Counted from the stretch's first letter, positions 35,346-46,039 are shown. The stretch is DNA of 64,000 nucleotides from Mycobacterium sp. 852014-52450_SCH5900713 (GCF_001667075.1 NZ_LZIL01000011.1:1-64000), one strand, 5' to 3'. Translations and numbers: made by a program. Notes: a model not told the origin generated them from the letters alone.

Positions 35346-36401
35346 CTACCAGGTCCGGCGCGCTCCGGTGGTGAGTTGGTTGCCGTTGTGGCGCCACCGC
35401 GGTTCCTTGTCGACGGTGCGCGCCGTGATACCCCTCAAATTGCGAATCACGGTGCCGTAAAGACCCGAAGCGGTGGTGGAGACCTTGCCGCCCGGCGGTT
35501 CGTCCATGAATGGCATGAACTTGTCGGGGAAGCCCGGCATCGTGCATCCGATGCAGATCCCGCCCACATTGGGGCAGCCACCGATGCCGTTGATCCATCC
35601 CCGCTTGGGCACGTTGCACTTGACGACCGGGCCCCAACACCCAAGTTTGACAATGCATTTCGGCGATCCGTATTCGGTGGCGAAGTCGCCCTGCTCGTAG
35701 TATCCGGCCCGGTCACAACCTTCGTGGACAGTGTTGCCGAACAACCATTTAGGGCGCAGCGCATCGTCGAGCGGAATCATCGGCGCCTGACCCGTCGCCA
35801 TGTAGAGCAGGTAGGTCAGCGTCTCCGACAGGTTGTCGGGATGGATCGGGCAACCGGGCACGCACACGATCGGAATGCCGGCCTTGCTCTTCCATTCCCA
35901 CCCCAGGTAGTCGGGAACCCCCATCGCCCCCGTCGGATTGCCGGCCATGGCGTGGATGCCGCCGTAGGTGGCGCAGGTCCCGACCGCGACGATCGCGGTG
36001 GCCTTGGGCGCCAGCCGGTCGAGCCACTCGCTGGTGGTCATCGGCTGGTTGGTGGCGGGGTTGTTGCCGAACCCGCACCAATAGCCCTCGTCCTTGATCT
36101 TCTCGTTGGGGATGGACCCTTCGACGACGAGCACGAACGGTTCCAGCTCGCCGCGGTCGGCTTTGAAGAACCACGAGAGGAAGTCGTCCGCCCCTCCGTT
36201 GGGCCCACATTCGAAATCGATGAGCGGCCAGTGCACGGCGACCTGCGGAAGCCCCGGCAGTGCCCCCAGGGCGATCTCTTCGACAGAGGGTTGGGTGGCG
36301 GCAGTCAACGCCACCGAATCGCCATCACAACTGAGCCCCGCGTTGATCCATAGAACGTGGATCAATGTTTCTTCTGCTTTGACGGCTGCTTCTGTTGGCA
36401 T
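35346..36401 (-). CDS. hhyS: [NiFe]-hydrogenase small subunit, group 1h type
   Basis: 351-aa electron-transfer subunit. Proximal cluster ligands appear to be C25, D28, C143 and C184: the usual first CxxC reads CDGD, so one Cys is Asp. This 3Cys-1Asp set is known from the Ralstonia actinobacterial-type hydrogenase. Distal ligands H226, C229, C249 and C255 and medial cysteines up to about residue 286 are present. No twin-arginine signal or membrane helix is seen, so it should be cytosolic. The ATG at 36401 has GGAAAG upstream. The 229 bp before it probably hold its promoter. Confidence 0.95.
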   Translation of the reverse strand: MPTEAAVKAEETLIHVLWINAGLSCDGDSVALTAATQPSVEEIALGALPGLPQVAVHWPLIDFECGPNGGADDFLSWFFKADRGELEPFVLVVEGSIPNEKIKDEGYWCGFGNNPATNQPMTTSEWLDRLAPKATAIVAVGTCATYGGIHAMAGNPTGAMGVPDYLGWEWKSKAGIPIVCVPGCPIHPDNLSETLTYLLYMATGQAPMIPLDDALRPKWLFGNTVHEGCDRAGYYEQGDFATEYGSPKCIVKLGCWGPVVKCNVPKRGWINGIGGCPNVGGICIGCTMPGFPDKFMPFMDEPPGGKVSTTASGLYGTVIRNLRGITARTVDKEPRWRHNGNQLTTGARRTW

Positions 36402-36481
36402 GCTGCAGCTTTCCGGAGCCGGGCTGAGGCTCCTGCGCCGCCGGAGTCGACCGTCGGCCCACTTGCGCAGCGCTGATTTTG

Positions 36482-36510
36482 GGTCTACTCCTCACCGCCG
36501 GGTGTGTCAA
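36482..36510 (-). promoter_or_regulatory. Candidate sigma-A-type promoter for hhyS
   Basis: On the minus strand a perfect TTGACA (36505-36510) is 17 nt from TAGACC (36482-36487). It lies in the 229-bp gap between hypB and hhyS, about 80 nt before the hhyS ATG. The -10 match is only fair. The rest of the gap (36511-36630) is AT-richer than average and shows no clear operator. Confidence 0.35.
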
Positions 36511-36630
36511 CGATTCTGCGGTACCAAGTAATTAGACAACCGTTGCATAGTCTCTTCGCGAAGCGAGCGGCGATCGGCGGCCCGGCCGATGGCGCCGCCA
36601 TCATGCAAATCCCTTGCAAGAAGGGACCCG

Positions 36631-37401
<771 letters not shown>

Positions 37402-37429
37402 GGTCAAATCCGTTCGGGGATAGCGCGTT

Positions 37430-37765
37430 TCACGAGACGTCCAGCGACGTCACCAGGAATTCGTTGCCGTGCAGCACCTCGACGTCGGAACTGTCGCACC
37501 GCGGGCACCAGATCGACCAGGCCGACGTGATCTCCGATCGCCGGCCGCAGGCGTGACAGCTCACCTCGGCGCCGACGCACTCGAGCTCCAGCTTGGCCTC
37601 CGGCATGTTCTCGGCGTCGCGCACCAGCGTCCAGCAGAACGAGAGCGATTCGGGCACCACCTGACGCAGCGCCCCGATCCGCACGCGCACCACATCGACG
37701 TGCCGACCGTCGGCATGTGTCTTGACCACACCGGCGATCGCTTCGCACAGCGACAGTTCATGCAC
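37430..37765 (-). CDS. hypA: Nickel metallochaperone HypA
   Basis: 111 aa. MHELSLC supplies the N-terminal nickel ligand His2. The zinc site is C70-x2-C73 with C87-x2-C90. Full family length. It lies 28 nt upstream of hypB and 85 nt downstream of nicT on the same strand. Confidence 0.96.
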   Translation of the reverse strand: MHELSLCEAIAGVVKTHADGRHVDVVRVRIGALRQVVPESLSFCWTLVRDAENMPEAKLELECVGAEVSCHACGRRSEITSAWSIWCPRCDSSDVEVLHGNEFLVTSLDVS

Positions 37766-37850
37766 CGCCGATCACTCCGGCCGCAGCGAGGCTCATGAGC
37801 ACTGTTCTACACCGAAGGCCCCGGATGCGCAGCCGCTCTCCGGGCTCGCG

Positions 37851-38966
37851 TTAGGACGGCGTCCACTTCTGTTCGAGGCGCCCGTAGCGCCAGACGAGCA
37901 GCGCCACCGCCCAGGTGATGACGAACGCGCCGACGATGAAATAGCCGACGGCGCCCAGGTCCAGCCCGCCGATCCAGCGCCAGAACGTGCCCCGCCAGCC
38001 GAACTGCTCGGCGAACAACGTGAGCAGCTCGACGCTGCCGATCAGCAGCGCGACGACCACCGACAGCGCGGTGATGGTGATGTTGTAGTAGATCTTGCGC
38101 ACCGGATTCGAAAAGGCCCAGCCGTAGGCGAAGTTCATGAACGAGCCGTCGATCGTGTCCAGGAGGCACATGCCGGCGGTGAACAGCACGGGCAGACACA
38201 GGATGGCGTACCACGGCAACCCGGCCGCCGCGCTGGTGCCCGCCAGAACCAGGAGTGCGATCTCGGTGGCGGTATCGAAGCCGAGACCGAACAGCAGCCC
38301 GACGGGGTAGGAGTGCCACGACTTGGTGACCGACTTGGTGAAGCGGCCGAGGACTCGATTCATCAGCCCCCGATTGTCCAACTGCCGTTCCAGTTCGGCC
38401 CCGTCCGTGTCCGGGTCATATCCGCCGCGGCGCACCCGCGCGAACACCCGCAGGATACCCACCAGCACGACGACGTTGAGGACGGCGATCGAATAGAGGA
38501 ATACACCGGAGACGCCCGTCCCGATCAGTCCCGTGTAGTGATGCAGCTTCGAGGAGTCGTCGCGGACCGGTCCCACAATCGTCTTGACCCCGGACGCCAG
38601 CAGCACCGCCAGCGCGAAGACCACCGTGGAATGCCCCAGCGAGAAGAAGAATCCGACCGCGAGCGGCCGCTGCCCGTCGTTCATCAGCTTGCGGGTGGTG
38701 TTGTCGATGGCGGCGATGTGGTCGGCGTCGAAGGCGTGCCGCATTCCCAGGGTGTAGGCGGTCAACCCGACGCCGACCCCGAATGCCTTGCCCCCCAGGC
38801 TGAATTGCGTCGGGGCGACGAAAGCCACCAGGGTGAACCAGCCGACCACGTGCAGCGCGACGATGATCGCCGACATCGATGTCAGCCGCCCCCACTCCGC
38901 CGGTGTCAGGGCGCTGCGCAGCCTGGTCGTCCATGACGGGCGCCGGCCGAACTCAGTACTGACCAC
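37851..38966 (-). CDS. nicT: High-affinity nickel permease NicT
   Basis: 371 aa (M. tuberculosis NicT about 372). NiCoT-family secondary transporter with about eight membrane helices. The signature RHAFDADHIAAIDN in helix 2 carries the HX4DH nickel motif, followed by FSLGHSTVVF. A large charged loop lies in the middle. The GTG at 38966 is chosen because GGAGG is 6 nt upstream. It supplies nickel for the adjacent hydrogenase. The intergenic region on its promoter side contains a Nur-type operator, so it is probably repressed when nickel is plentiful. Confidence 0.95.
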   Translation of the reverse strand: MVSTEFGRRPSWTTRLRSALTPAEWGRLTSMSAIIVALHVVGWFTLVAFVAPTQFSLGGKAFGVGVGLTAYTLGMRHAFDADHIAAIDNTTRKLMNDGQRPLAVGFFFSLGHSTVVFALAVLLASGVKTIVGPVRDDSSKLHHYTGLIGTGVSGVFLYSIAVLNVVVLVGILRVFARVRRGGYDPDTDGAELERQLDNRGLMNRVLGRFTKSVTKSWHSYPVGLLFGLGFDTATEIALLVLAGTSAAAGLPWYAILCLPVLFTAGMCLLDTIDGSFMNFAYGWAFSNPVRKIYYNITITALSVVVALLIGSVELLTLFAEQFGWRGTFWRWIGGLDLGAVGYFIVGAFVITWAVALLVWRYGRLEQKWTPS

Positions 38967-39045
38967 TGGGTTCCTCCAGGGTCCTTCGAGCATCGGGCAT
39001 GGAACGCAACAACCGGCACGACTGTATGTGCCGTCGTCAGGCAGA

Positions 39046-39060
39046 TGCAAGTGGGTTGCA
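39046..39060. promoter_or_regulatory. Nur-type operator between nicT and the Fur-family gene
   Basis: TGCAA-gtggg-TTGCA is a perfect dyad with a 5-nt spacer, the same form as the Streptomyces Nur box (TTGCAA-N5-TTGCAA). It lies in the 169-bp divergent region, 80 nt before the nicT GTG and 76 nt before the regulator GTG. A second short dyad, GGCAC...GTGCC, is at 39015-39032. Confidence 0.65.
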
Positions 39061-39135
39061 GGAATCCCGGGGCCGGTGCGGGGCGAATTCGGCAGAAGAC
39101 TGGCGCGCCCACCGCGGCGGCGCGACACTGAACGG

Positions 39136-39600
39136 GTGACGCCCAAGCCGCCGGCACTGGACCCGTCCGCCACCGCACGGATCGGCGATCTCCTGCGCGC
39201 CCGGGGGCTGCGGCGGATGTCCTCGCGGATCCAGGTGCTGGCGGTGCTCGAGCCGGTCGACGGCCACCTGCCGGTGGCGGAGATCCACAAGCGGGTGCGG
39301 GCGTGCCTGCCGCACGGATCACACGCTCCCGACGTGGCGACCATCTATCGCACGGTGACCACCCTGGTCGGCCAGGGAGTGCTGCACCCGTTGACCCTCG
39401 ACGGCGGTGTCACCACCTACGGGATGGCCACCGCGCCACACCACCACGCCGTATGTACCGAATGCGGCTCGATCATCGAGGTGCCCGCCCGGCAGCTCAG
39501 TTCGGCGCTCGAACACGCGATGGCGGGCAGTTCGTTCGCGCTGTCCGAGGCAGCGGGTCTGACGCTGCGCGGCCTGTGCCCGCAGTGTCAAAAGCGCTGA
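39136..39600 (+). CDS. Fur-family regulator, probable nickel regulator Nur
   Basis: 154 aa from the GTG at 39136. Winged-helix N-terminus with the recognition helix around VATIYRTVTTLVGQGVL, then a C-terminal dimerisation domain with HHH (102-104) as regulatory metal ligands and structural zinc pairs CTEC (107, 110) and CPQC (148, 151). The adjacency to nicT and hyp genes and the Nur-type operator between them argue for nickel rather than iron or zinc sensing. The ribosome binding site is weak, so a leaderless or upstream start is possible. Confidence 0.8.
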   Translation: MTPKPPALDPSATARIGDLLRARGLRRMSSRIQVLAVLEPVDGHLPVAEIHKRVRACLPHGSHAPDVATIYRTVTTLVGQGVLHPLTLDGGVTTYGMATAPHHHAVCTECGSIIEVPARQLSSALEHAMAGSSFALSEAAGLTLRGLCPQCQKR

Positions 39601-39611
39601 GCTTCCGCCAA

Positions 39612-39660
39612 TGGTGGCGATCCGCTTCGCCCGGCTTCGCCGCGCTTGCGATCGCCACTA
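39612..39660. repeat. Dispersed inverted repeat between convergent genes
   Basis: TGGTGGCGATC (39612-39622) pairs, with one mismatch, with GATCGCCACTA (39650-39660); the interior is also self-complementary (CGCCCGGC, GCCGCGC). It fills the gap between the Fur-family gene and mtr, so it can act as a two-way terminator. It is clearly related to the element at 48071-48123. Confidence 0.6.
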
Positions 39661-41037
39661 GTCCAGGTCGAGTAGCGCGTTCTCGACCACCTCGGGCAGC
39701 GCCGGATGAATCCAGTACTGGCCGCGGGCCATCTCGTGGGCGGTGAGCCCGAAGCTCATCGCCTGGATCAGCGGTTGGATGATCGACGACGCCTGGTGGC
39801 CCATGATGTGCGCGCCCAGCAGGCGGCCGCTGCTGCGCTCGGCGATCAGCTTGACTATCCCGGTGGTGTCCTCCATGGCCCAGCCGTAGGCGACGTCGCC
39901 GTAGTCGTGTATCGCGACCGAGACCTCGAATCCCTGTGCGATGGCCTGGTTTTCGGTCAGGCCGACGGATGCCAGCTGAGGGTCGGTGAACACCGCCGAC
40001 GGCACATGGCGGTGGTTGGTCATCAGCATCGACTCGGTGTCGTCCCAGTTGCAGTGCAGGTTGTGCTGTACGACGCGGGCCTCGTGGTTGGCGACGTGCT
40101 TGAGCTGGTATGGCGACGAAACGTCGCCGAGGGCGAAAACACCACGCGCCGAGGTCCGTTGGTATTCGTCGACCACCACCCGGCCGCTCTCGACCTCGAC
40201 ACCGGCCTGTTCGGCGTCCAGCAGGTCGGCGTTGGACACCCGCCCGGTCGCGACCAGCAGCAGGTCGGCGTCCAATGTCGACCCGTCGTCGAGCCGCAGC
40301 GCGACGCCAGAGCCGTTGTTGGTGCCGCCCACGACGTTTCGGTGCGTGCGCAGTTCCCATTTGGCCGCGACGATGCGGGTGAAGCGTTTACAGATGGTGT
40401 CGTCACAGTGCCGCAGCATCGAGCTGCCGCGGATGACCAATGTCACCCGGACGCCGAGGGCGGAAAAGATATGGGCGAATTCCGCTGCCACGAAGCCACT
40501 CCCGACGATCACCAGGTGCTCGGGCAATTCCGGGATCCGCATGATCGTGTCGCTGGTGTGATAGGCGACGCCGCAGTCGAGGATCGCGGGAGGGATGACC
40601 GGGCGGGACCCCGCCGCGATCACCACCTGATCGGCGGTGAATTCGTCACCGCCGTCCGTGCGCAACAGGTAGCGCCCGTCGGGTTGAACCGGTCCGAACC
40701 GGGTGTGCTGGTCGTACAAGTCGACGCTGGGTGACGCGCGGCGGTAGTCCTCGCCGCTCATCGAGATCGGATCGATTCGTCCGAAGATCCGCGAGACGAT
40801 GTCGTCCCAGCGGATCCGGTCGACGTGCGCGTCGACACCGAAGCGTGCCGCGTCCCGGATCGTCGTGGCGACCTCGGCGGCGTAGACGAACATCTTGGTC
40901 GGGATGCATCCGACGTTCAGGCAGGTGCCGCCGAACGTGCCGTGCTCGCACAGCGCCGCACGCTTGCCGGCGAACCGATCGTCGAGAAGGGTATTGCCCG
41001 AACCGGTTCCGATGATGGCGATGTCATAGGTCTCCAA
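39658..41037 (-). CDS. mtr: Mycothione reductase
   Basis: 459 aa, the same length as M. tuberculosis Mtr. NADPH- and FAD-dependent reduction of mycothiol disulfide. N-terminal FAD motif IIGTGSGN, redox disulfide C39-C44 in GGTCLNVGC, NADPH motif IVGSGFVAAEFAH, and His444/Glu449 in HPALPE. The TTG at 41037 gives the family N-terminus (ETYDIAIIG), with GAGGAG directly upstream inside the end of the preceding hydrolase gene. Confidence 0.96.
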   Translation of the reverse strand: METYDIAIIGTGSGNTLLDDRFAGKRAALCEHGTFGGTCLNVGCIPTKMFVYAAEVATTIRDAARFGVDAHVDRIRWDDIVSRIFGRIDPISMSGEDYRRASPSVDLYDQHTRFGPVQPDGRYLLRTDGGDEFTADQVVIAAGSRPVIPPAILDCGVAYHTSDTIMRIPELPEHLVIVGSGFVAAEFAHIFSALGVRVTLVIRGSSMLRHCDDTICKRFTRIVAAKWELRTHRNVVGGTNNGSGVALRLDDGSTLDADLLLVATGRVSNADLLDAEQAGVEVESGRVVVDEYQRTSARGVFALGDVSSPYQLKHVANHEARVVQHNLHCNWDDTESMLMTNHRHVPSAVFTDPQLASVGLTENQAIAQGFEVSVAIHDYGDVAYGWAMEDTTGIVKLIAERSSGRLLGAHIMGHQASSIIQPLIQAMSFGLTAHEMARGQYWIHPALPEVVENALLDLD

Positions 41038-41041
41038 CTCC

Positions 41042-42058
41042 TCACCCCATCCTCGAAGAGGGCTCGGTGCGGTCGGTGTGGAGGTAGCGGTCCAGCCAGA
41101 GGTCGAGCTGGCGGTAGGCCGCCCGCCGAGGCTGCGGCAGCGAGAGGAAGACGTCGTGTTTGGCGTCGCCGATCGGCACGATGGTGCTGTGATTCCCGAT
41201 GCAGCCGGCCCGCCTGGCAATTTGGGTGACGTCGAGAACCGCGTCGCCGCACTGCATGGACGCCGCATCGCTGGTTTCCCGCACGGTGTGGTCCGAGCGC
41301 AGGATGAGGTTCGGCACCCCGACGTCGAGCCCGCGGTGCAGCCGGGCGTGGCCGCGGCGGATGGCGTGCAGCCATCCGACCGTGATCGGGAAGCCGCCCA
41401 CCGGTTTCCACTGCAGGTTGTAGTCGAACTCGCCGTGGTAGTCGCGGTGCAGGGTGGTGCCGTAGCCGCCCTCGGTGGGCGTCCGGACCACCCTCCTGGA
41501 GCGCACCCGGGACAGGCCGGCGATCAGCGCCGAGGTCACCGAATGACGCAGCACCGCGGGGCCGTGCAGGTCCAAAAACGGGCTGTTGAGCACTAAACCG
41601 CCGATGCCGGCGTGGGCTGCGGCGTCGCGACGGCGGAGCCGGTCCAGCCATAACGACACGATGAGCCCACCGGAGGAATGGCCGTACACCAAAACCTTGG
41701 CGGGTCGGTGGTGCTCGCGGATCACCGCCAGGGCGTAGTCGAGTTCGGCGTCGTAATCGTCGAGGTTGGTGATGAAGTGCGGTGTCTGGCCGTCGCGGCG
41801 CGACCGGCCGCATTTCTGCAGGTCCAGCGCGTAGAAGGCAAAGCCGCGGTCGGCGAAGTGCTCGGCCAGCGCCGTGTTGAAGAAGTAGTCGGTGTAGCCA
41901 TGCACGGCCAGCACCGCGTGACCCGCACCGGAGGGTCCGGCGGGCTCACCGCGCCGGATCAGCGTCGCGACAATCTCGCCCTCGCCGACCGGGTCGGGCC
42001 CAAGGGGGATGGTGCGCTGCCAATAACCGGGCAGGACATCGGGCACCCAGCCAGTCAC
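41042..42058 (-). CDS. Alpha/beta hydrolase, serine-aminopeptidase/monoglyceride-lipase-like
   Basis: 338 aa. Nucleophile elbow YGHSSGG, the Asp motif near VLDVTQIA, and a C-terminal His in GDAKHDVFLS. The layout resembles monoacylglycerol lipase or lysophospholipase (Hydrolase_4) proteins. GTG start at 42058. It is the mtr operon partner, ending 4 nt before the mtr start, as in the Rv2854-Rv2855 pair. Substrate unknown. Confidence 0.85.
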   Translation of the reverse strand: MTGWVPDVLPGYWQRTIPLGPDPVGEGEIVATLIRRGEPAGPSGAGHAVLAVHGYTDYFFNTALAEHFADRGFAFYALDLQKCGRSRRDGQTPHFITNLDDYDAELDYALAVIREHHRPAKVLVYGHSSGGLIVSLWLDRLRRRDAAAHAGIGGLVLNSPFLDLHGPAVLRHSVTSALIAGLSRVRSRRVVRTPTEGGYGTTLHRDYHGEFDYNLQWKPVGGFPITVGWLHAIRRGHARLHRGLDVGVPNLILRSDHTVRETSDAASMQCGDAVLDVTQIARRAGCIGNHSTIVPIGDAKHDVFLSLPQPRRAAYRQLDLWLDRYLHTDRTEPSSRMG

Positions 42059-42168
42059 GAGGCAAGCTTAGAGGTTTTGCTGGCCACAGGGAGGCGCACG
42101 CCGTCCGGGCCGGGTTTGCCTCGGGATAGCCTGGGAACCGGCACAGTCGACGGAAGGACCAGGAGCAG

Positions 42169-43671
42169 GTGTCATCGCTAGCCCGAACCGCACGGACGGA
42201 CGTCGTGCTGGTGGGCGCGGGCATCATGAGCGCAACCCTGGGTGCGTTGCTGCGGCGGCTGCAACCCGACTGGTCCATGACCATCGTCGAACGCCTGGAC
42301 GCCGTCGCCGCCGAAAGCAGCAGTCCGTGGAACAACGCCGGCACCGGGCACTCCGCGCTGTGCGAGCTCAACTACACCCCGCAGAATCCGGACGGCTCGA
42401 TCGACATCACCAAAGCGGTGCGCATCAACGAGCAGTTCCAGGTGACCCGCCAATTCTGGGCCTACGCCGCCGAGAACGGGATCCTGACCGACACCGGTTT
42501 CCTCAACCCGCTCCCGCACGTGAGCTTTGTGCGCGGGGCGCAGCGCGTCGAGTTCTTGCGCCGACGGCAGCGGGCCCTGGCTCCCAACCCGCTGTTCGCC
42601 GGCACCGAATTCATCGACGACCCGCAGGAGTTCGCCCGCCGGCTGCCGTTCATGGGCGCCAGGCGCGACTTCTCCGAACCGACCGCGCTCCACTGGGCCC
42701 CCCACGGCACCGACGTCGACTTCGGTGCGCTGGCCAGACAGCTCATCGGCCACTGCGTGCAGGGCGGTGCCACCGCGTTGTTCGGCCACGAGGTCCGCGA
42801 CCTGACCCGGCAATCGGACGGCAGCTGGACGCTGCTGATCCGCAATCGGCGCACCGGTGAAAAACGCCGGCTGAATGCCAAATTCGTCTTCGTCGGGGCC
42901 GGCGGCGGCGCGCTGCCGTTGCTGCAGAAGGCCGGCATTCACGAGGTCAGGGGCTTCGCCGGGTTCCCCATCGGCGGACGGTTTCTGCGCACCGACAATC
43001 CCGCGCTCACCGCCGCGCACCGGGCCAAGGTGTACGGGGTCCCGGCACCGGGGGCCCCGCCGCTCGGCGCGCTGCATCTGGACCTCCGATTCGTCAACGG
43101 CAAATCCTGGCTCGTGTTCGGGCCGTACGCCGGCTGGTCACCCAAGTTCTTGAAACACGGCCGCCTCAGCGACCTGCCCCGCTCGGTGAAGCCGGACAAC
43201 GCACTGTCCATGCTCGGGGTTGGCCTCACCCAGCTGACACTGCTCAACTACTTGATTCACCAGCTGCGGTTGTCCGATCCGGATCGCATCCACGCGCTGC
43301 GCGAATTCGCCCCCAGCGCAATGGGTTCCGACTGGGAGCTGACCGTGGCCGGTCAGCGCGTGCAGGTGATCAGGCGGGACGGGCGCAAGGGAGGCGTGCT
43401 GGACTTCAGCACCACCGTGCTGGCCGCCGCCGACGGCAGCATCGCCGGGCTGCTGGGAGCATCGCCGGGAGCATCGACGGCAGTGTCGGCCATGCTCGAG
43501 GTGTTGCAGCGGTGCTTCGCCGGCCGCTATCAATCCTGGCTGCCCACGCTCAAAGAGATGGTGCCGTCGCTGGGGGTGGAGCTGTCCCGTGAGCCGGCGT
43601 TGTACGACGAGGTGTGGTCCTGGGGTACCGAGGTGTTGGGGTTGAAGTCCGATTCGGGGGTTCGGTCATGA
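42169..43671 (+). CDS. mqo: Malate:quinone oxidoreductase
   Basis: 500-aa FAD-dependent membrane-peripheral dehydrogenase oxidising malate to oxaloacetate and reducing menaquinone. FAD motif [20 protein letters not shown], then [21 protein letters not shown], both diagnostic of Mqo, and [20 protein letters not shown] at 42169 behind AGGAG. It starts the mqo-GNAT-chelatase run; its stop overlaps the next ATG. The PE_PGRS gene recalled here in M. tuberculosis is absent. Confidence 0.96.
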   Translation: MSSLARTARTDVVLVGAGIMSATLGALLRRLQPDWSMTIVERLDAVAAESSSPWNNAGTGHSALCELNYTPQNPDGSIDITKAVRINEQFQVTRQFWAYAAENGILTDTGFLNPLPHVSFVRGAQRVEFLRRRQRALAPNPLFAGTEFIDDPQEFARRLPFMGARRDFSEPTALHWAPHGTDVDFGALARQLIGHCVQGGATALFGHEVRDLTRQSDGSWTLLIRNRRTGEKRRLNAKFVFVGAGGGALPLLQKAGIHEVRGFAGFPIGGRFLRTDNPALTAAHRAKVYGVPAPGAPPLGALHLDLRFVNGKSWLVFGPYAGWSPKFLKHGRLSDLPRSVKPDNALSMLGVGLTQLTLLNYLIHQLRLSDPDRIHALREFAPSAMGSDWELTVAGQRVQVIRRDGRKGGVLDFSTTVLAAADGSIAGLLGASPGASTAVSAMLEVLQRCFAGRYQSWLPTLKEMVPSLGVELSREPALYDEVWSWGTEVLGLKSDSGVRS

Positions 43672-44192
43672 GTGAAGCGTTGCGTCGGTCGTGGGCGAAA
43701 GACCTTGACGCCCGGACCCTTTACGAGCTGCTCAAGTTGCGGGTGGAGGTGTTCGTGGTGGAGCAGGCCTGCCCGTACCCGGAGCTGGACGGCCGCGACC
43801 TGCTCGCCGAGACGCGGCACTTCTGGCTGGAGACGCCCGACGGCGAGGTGATCTGCACGTTGCGGTTGATGGAGGAGCACGCCGGCGGCCGAAAGACGTT
43901 CCGGATCGGCCGGTTGTGCACCAAACGCAGCGCGCGCGGGCAGGGCCACACCACCCGGTTGCTGCGCGCCGCCCTGGCCGAGGTCGGCGACTACCCGTGC
44001 CGGATCGACGCGCAGACCTACTTGTCCGACATGTACGCCCAGCACGGGTTCGTCCGAGCCGGTGACGATTTCGTCGACGACGGCGTGCCGCACGTGCCGA
44101 TGCTGAAGCCGCCACGCCCGCCCCCTCAGGCGGAGACCCCGACCGCATCGTCGCAGGGCGGGCCGGGCGCGGGCCTGACGGAGCTACCGTGA
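43668..44192 (+). CDS. GNAT acetyltransferase, ElaA-like
   Basis: 174 aa from the ATG at 43668, which overlaps the mqo stop (ATGA). GNAT core: [39 protein letters not shown] (acetyl-CoA motif) and [20 protein letters not shown]. It resembles ElaA-type proteins and Rv2851c, but has a Pro-rich C-terminal extension of about 25 residues. Its stop overlaps the next GTG by 4 nt. Acceptor unknown. Confidence 0.88.
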   Translation: MSEALRRSWAKDLDARTLYELLKLRVEVFVVEQACPYPELDGRDLLAETRHFWLETPDGEVICTLRLMEEHAGGRKTFRIGRLCTKRSARGQGHTTRLLRAALAEVGDYPCRIDAQTYLSDMYAQHGFVRAGDDFVDDGVPHVPMLKPPRPPPQAETPTASSQGGPGAGLTELP

Positions 44193-46024
44193 AGCCGTAT
44201 CCGTTCAGCGCGATCGTCGGGCATGACCAGCTGCGCCTGGCGCTGCTGCTGTGCGCCGTGCGGCCGGAGATCGGCGGTGCGCTCATCCGGGGCGAGAAGG
44301 GCACGGCCAAGTCGACGGCGGTGCGCGGCCTGGCGGCGTTGCTGTCCGAGGCGACCGGTGACGCGGGCGCCGGCCTTGTCGAAATGCCGCTCGGCGCAAC
44401 CGAAGACCGGGTGATCGGCTCGCTGGACCTACAGCGGGTGCTGCGCGACGGCGAGCACGCGTTCTCGCCGGGACTGTTGGCGCGCGCGCACGGCGGCGTG
44501 CTGTACGTCGACGAAGTCAACCTGCTGCACGACCATCTGGTGGACGTGCTGCTCGACGCCGCGGCGATGGGCCGGGTGCACATCGAACGCGACGGCATCT
44601 CGCATTCGCACGAGGCCCGGTTCGTGCTGATCGGCACCATGAATCCCGAGGAGGGCGAACTGCGTCCGCAGCTGCTGGACCGGTTCGGCCTCACCGTCGA
44701 CGTGCACGCGTCTCGTGACGTCGACGTGCGGGTGGAGGTCGTCCGACAGCGCATGGCCTACGAGGCCGACCCGGACGCATTCGCCGAGCGCTACGTCGAC
44801 GCCGAGGCCGAACTGGCCCGGCGCATCGCCGCCGCGCGGGCGCTCGTCGGCGAAGTGGTATTGCCGGACAACGAGTTACGGCGCATCGCTGCGGTATGCG
44901 CGGCGTTCGACGTCGATGGGATGCGGGCCGATCTGGTGGTGGCCCGCACCGCCGCCGCGCACGCCGCGTGGCGTGGGGCCAAGTCGGTCGAAGAGCAAGA
45001 CGTCCGGGTGGCCGCCGAGCTGGCGCTGCCGCATCGGCGCCGCCGCGACCCGTTCGACGACCCCGGCATCGACCGTGACCAGCTCGACGAGGCGCTGGCG
45101 CAAGCCGACGATGACGACCGCGAGCCGGAGCCCGACCCTCCGGGCGGCGGTCGGGCCGCGGAAGACCCTGCAACGCAGCCGAACTCATCGGCGCCGTCGA
45201 AGCCGCGGCCACCGCGTCCCAGCGCGCCGCCAGCGAAGACCTTCCGCGCCCGAGCGCTGACGGTGCCCGGGGTCGGCGCGGGCGCGCCGGGGCGGCGATC
45301 GCGCGCCCGCAACTCCAGCGGCAGCGTGATCGCGGCGACCGACGGAAACGACACGAGTTCCGGCGCACACGGGCTGCACCTGTTCGCCACCCTGCTGTCG
45401 GCCGCCGAGCGCGCCGGGTCGGGCCCCCTGCGCCCGGGGCCGGATGACGTGCGACGGGCGATCCGGGAGGGGCGTGAAGGCAACCTGGTCATCTTCGTCG
45501 TGGACGCGTCGGGCTCGATGGCCGCGCGCGACCGGATGGCCGCGGTGAGCGGTGCGACGCTGTCGCTGCTGCGCGACGCCTACCAGCGCCGCGACAAGGT
45601 CGCCGTGATCACGTTCCGCCAGCAGGAGGCACGGCTGCTGTTGCCGCCGACATCGTCGGCGCACATCGCCGGCCGGCGGCTGGCCCGGTTCGATACCGGC
45701 GGCAAGACTCCGCTCGCCGAGGGCCTGCTCGCCGCGCGTGAACTGATCGTCCGGGAGAAGGCTCGCGACCGGGCCCGGCGTTCCCTGGTGGTGGTGCTGA
45801 CCGACGGCCGAGCCACCGCCGGAACCGACCCGTTGCGCCGCAGTCGCGCCGCGGCCGCCCGGTTGGTGGCCGAGGGCGTGGCCGCCGTGGTCGTCGACTG
45901 CGAAACCTCCTATGTGCGGCTGGGTTTGGCCGAGCAACTGGCCCGCCACCTCGGCGCGCCGGCCGTGCGCCTGGAGCAGCTACACGCGGACTCTCTGACG
46001 CGCGCCGTGCGCAACGCGGCCTGA
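44189..46024 (+). CDS. Magnesium-chelatase-like AAA+/VWA protein
   Basis: 611 aa combining ChlI-like and ChlD-like parts. AAA+ P-loop GEKGTAKS (35-42), Walker [11 protein letters not shown], a Pro/Asp-rich linker (about 300-380), and a VWA domain with MIDAS residues D439, S441 and S443. Similar to Rv2850c (about 629 aa). Since mycobacteria make no chlorophyll and it is next to cobO-cobB, a cobalt-chelatase-associated role is plausible; this is inference. Confidence 0.88.
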   Translation: MKPYPFSAIVGHDQLRLALLLCAVRPEIGGALIRGEKGTAKSTAVRGLAALLSEATGDAGAGLVEMPLGATEDRVIGSLDLQRVLRDGEHAFSPGLLARAHGGVLYVDEVNLLHDHLVDVLLDAAAMGRVHIERDGISHSHEARFVLIGTMNPEEGELRPQLLDRFGLTVDVHASRDVDVRVEVVRQRMAYEADPDAFAERYVDAEAELARRIAAARALVGEVVLPDNELRRIAAVCAAFDVDGMRADLVVARTAAAHAAWRGAKSVEEQDVRVAAELALPHRRRRDPFDDPGIDRDQLDEALAQADDDDREPEPDPPGGGRAAEDPATQPNSSAPSKPRPPRPSAPPAKTFRARALTVPGVGAGAPGRRSRARNSSGSVIAATDGNDTSSGAHGLHLFATLLSAAERAGSGPLRPGPDDVRRAIREGREGNLVIFVVDASGSMAARDRMAAVSGATLSLLRDAYQRRDKVAVITFRQQEARLLLPPTSSAHIAGRRLARFDTGGKTPLAEGLLAARELIVREKARDRARRSLVVVLTDGRATAGTDPLRRSRAAAARLVAEGVAAVVVDCETSYVRLGLAEQLARHLGAPAVRLEQLHADSLTRAVRNAA

Positions 46025-46039
46025 GAAAGGTAACCGCCG

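Noticed and set aside
35346..36401. Twin-arginine export signal on the hydrogenase small subunit
   Set aside because: No RRxFxK motif or hydrophobic segment precedes the cluster ligands; the protein should be cytosolic.
38967..39135. Cobalamin riboswitch before nicT
   Set aside because: Looked for because of TGCAA-like segments, but the conserved B12 box and surrounding helices are missing. The TGCAA dyad is better explained as a Nur operator.
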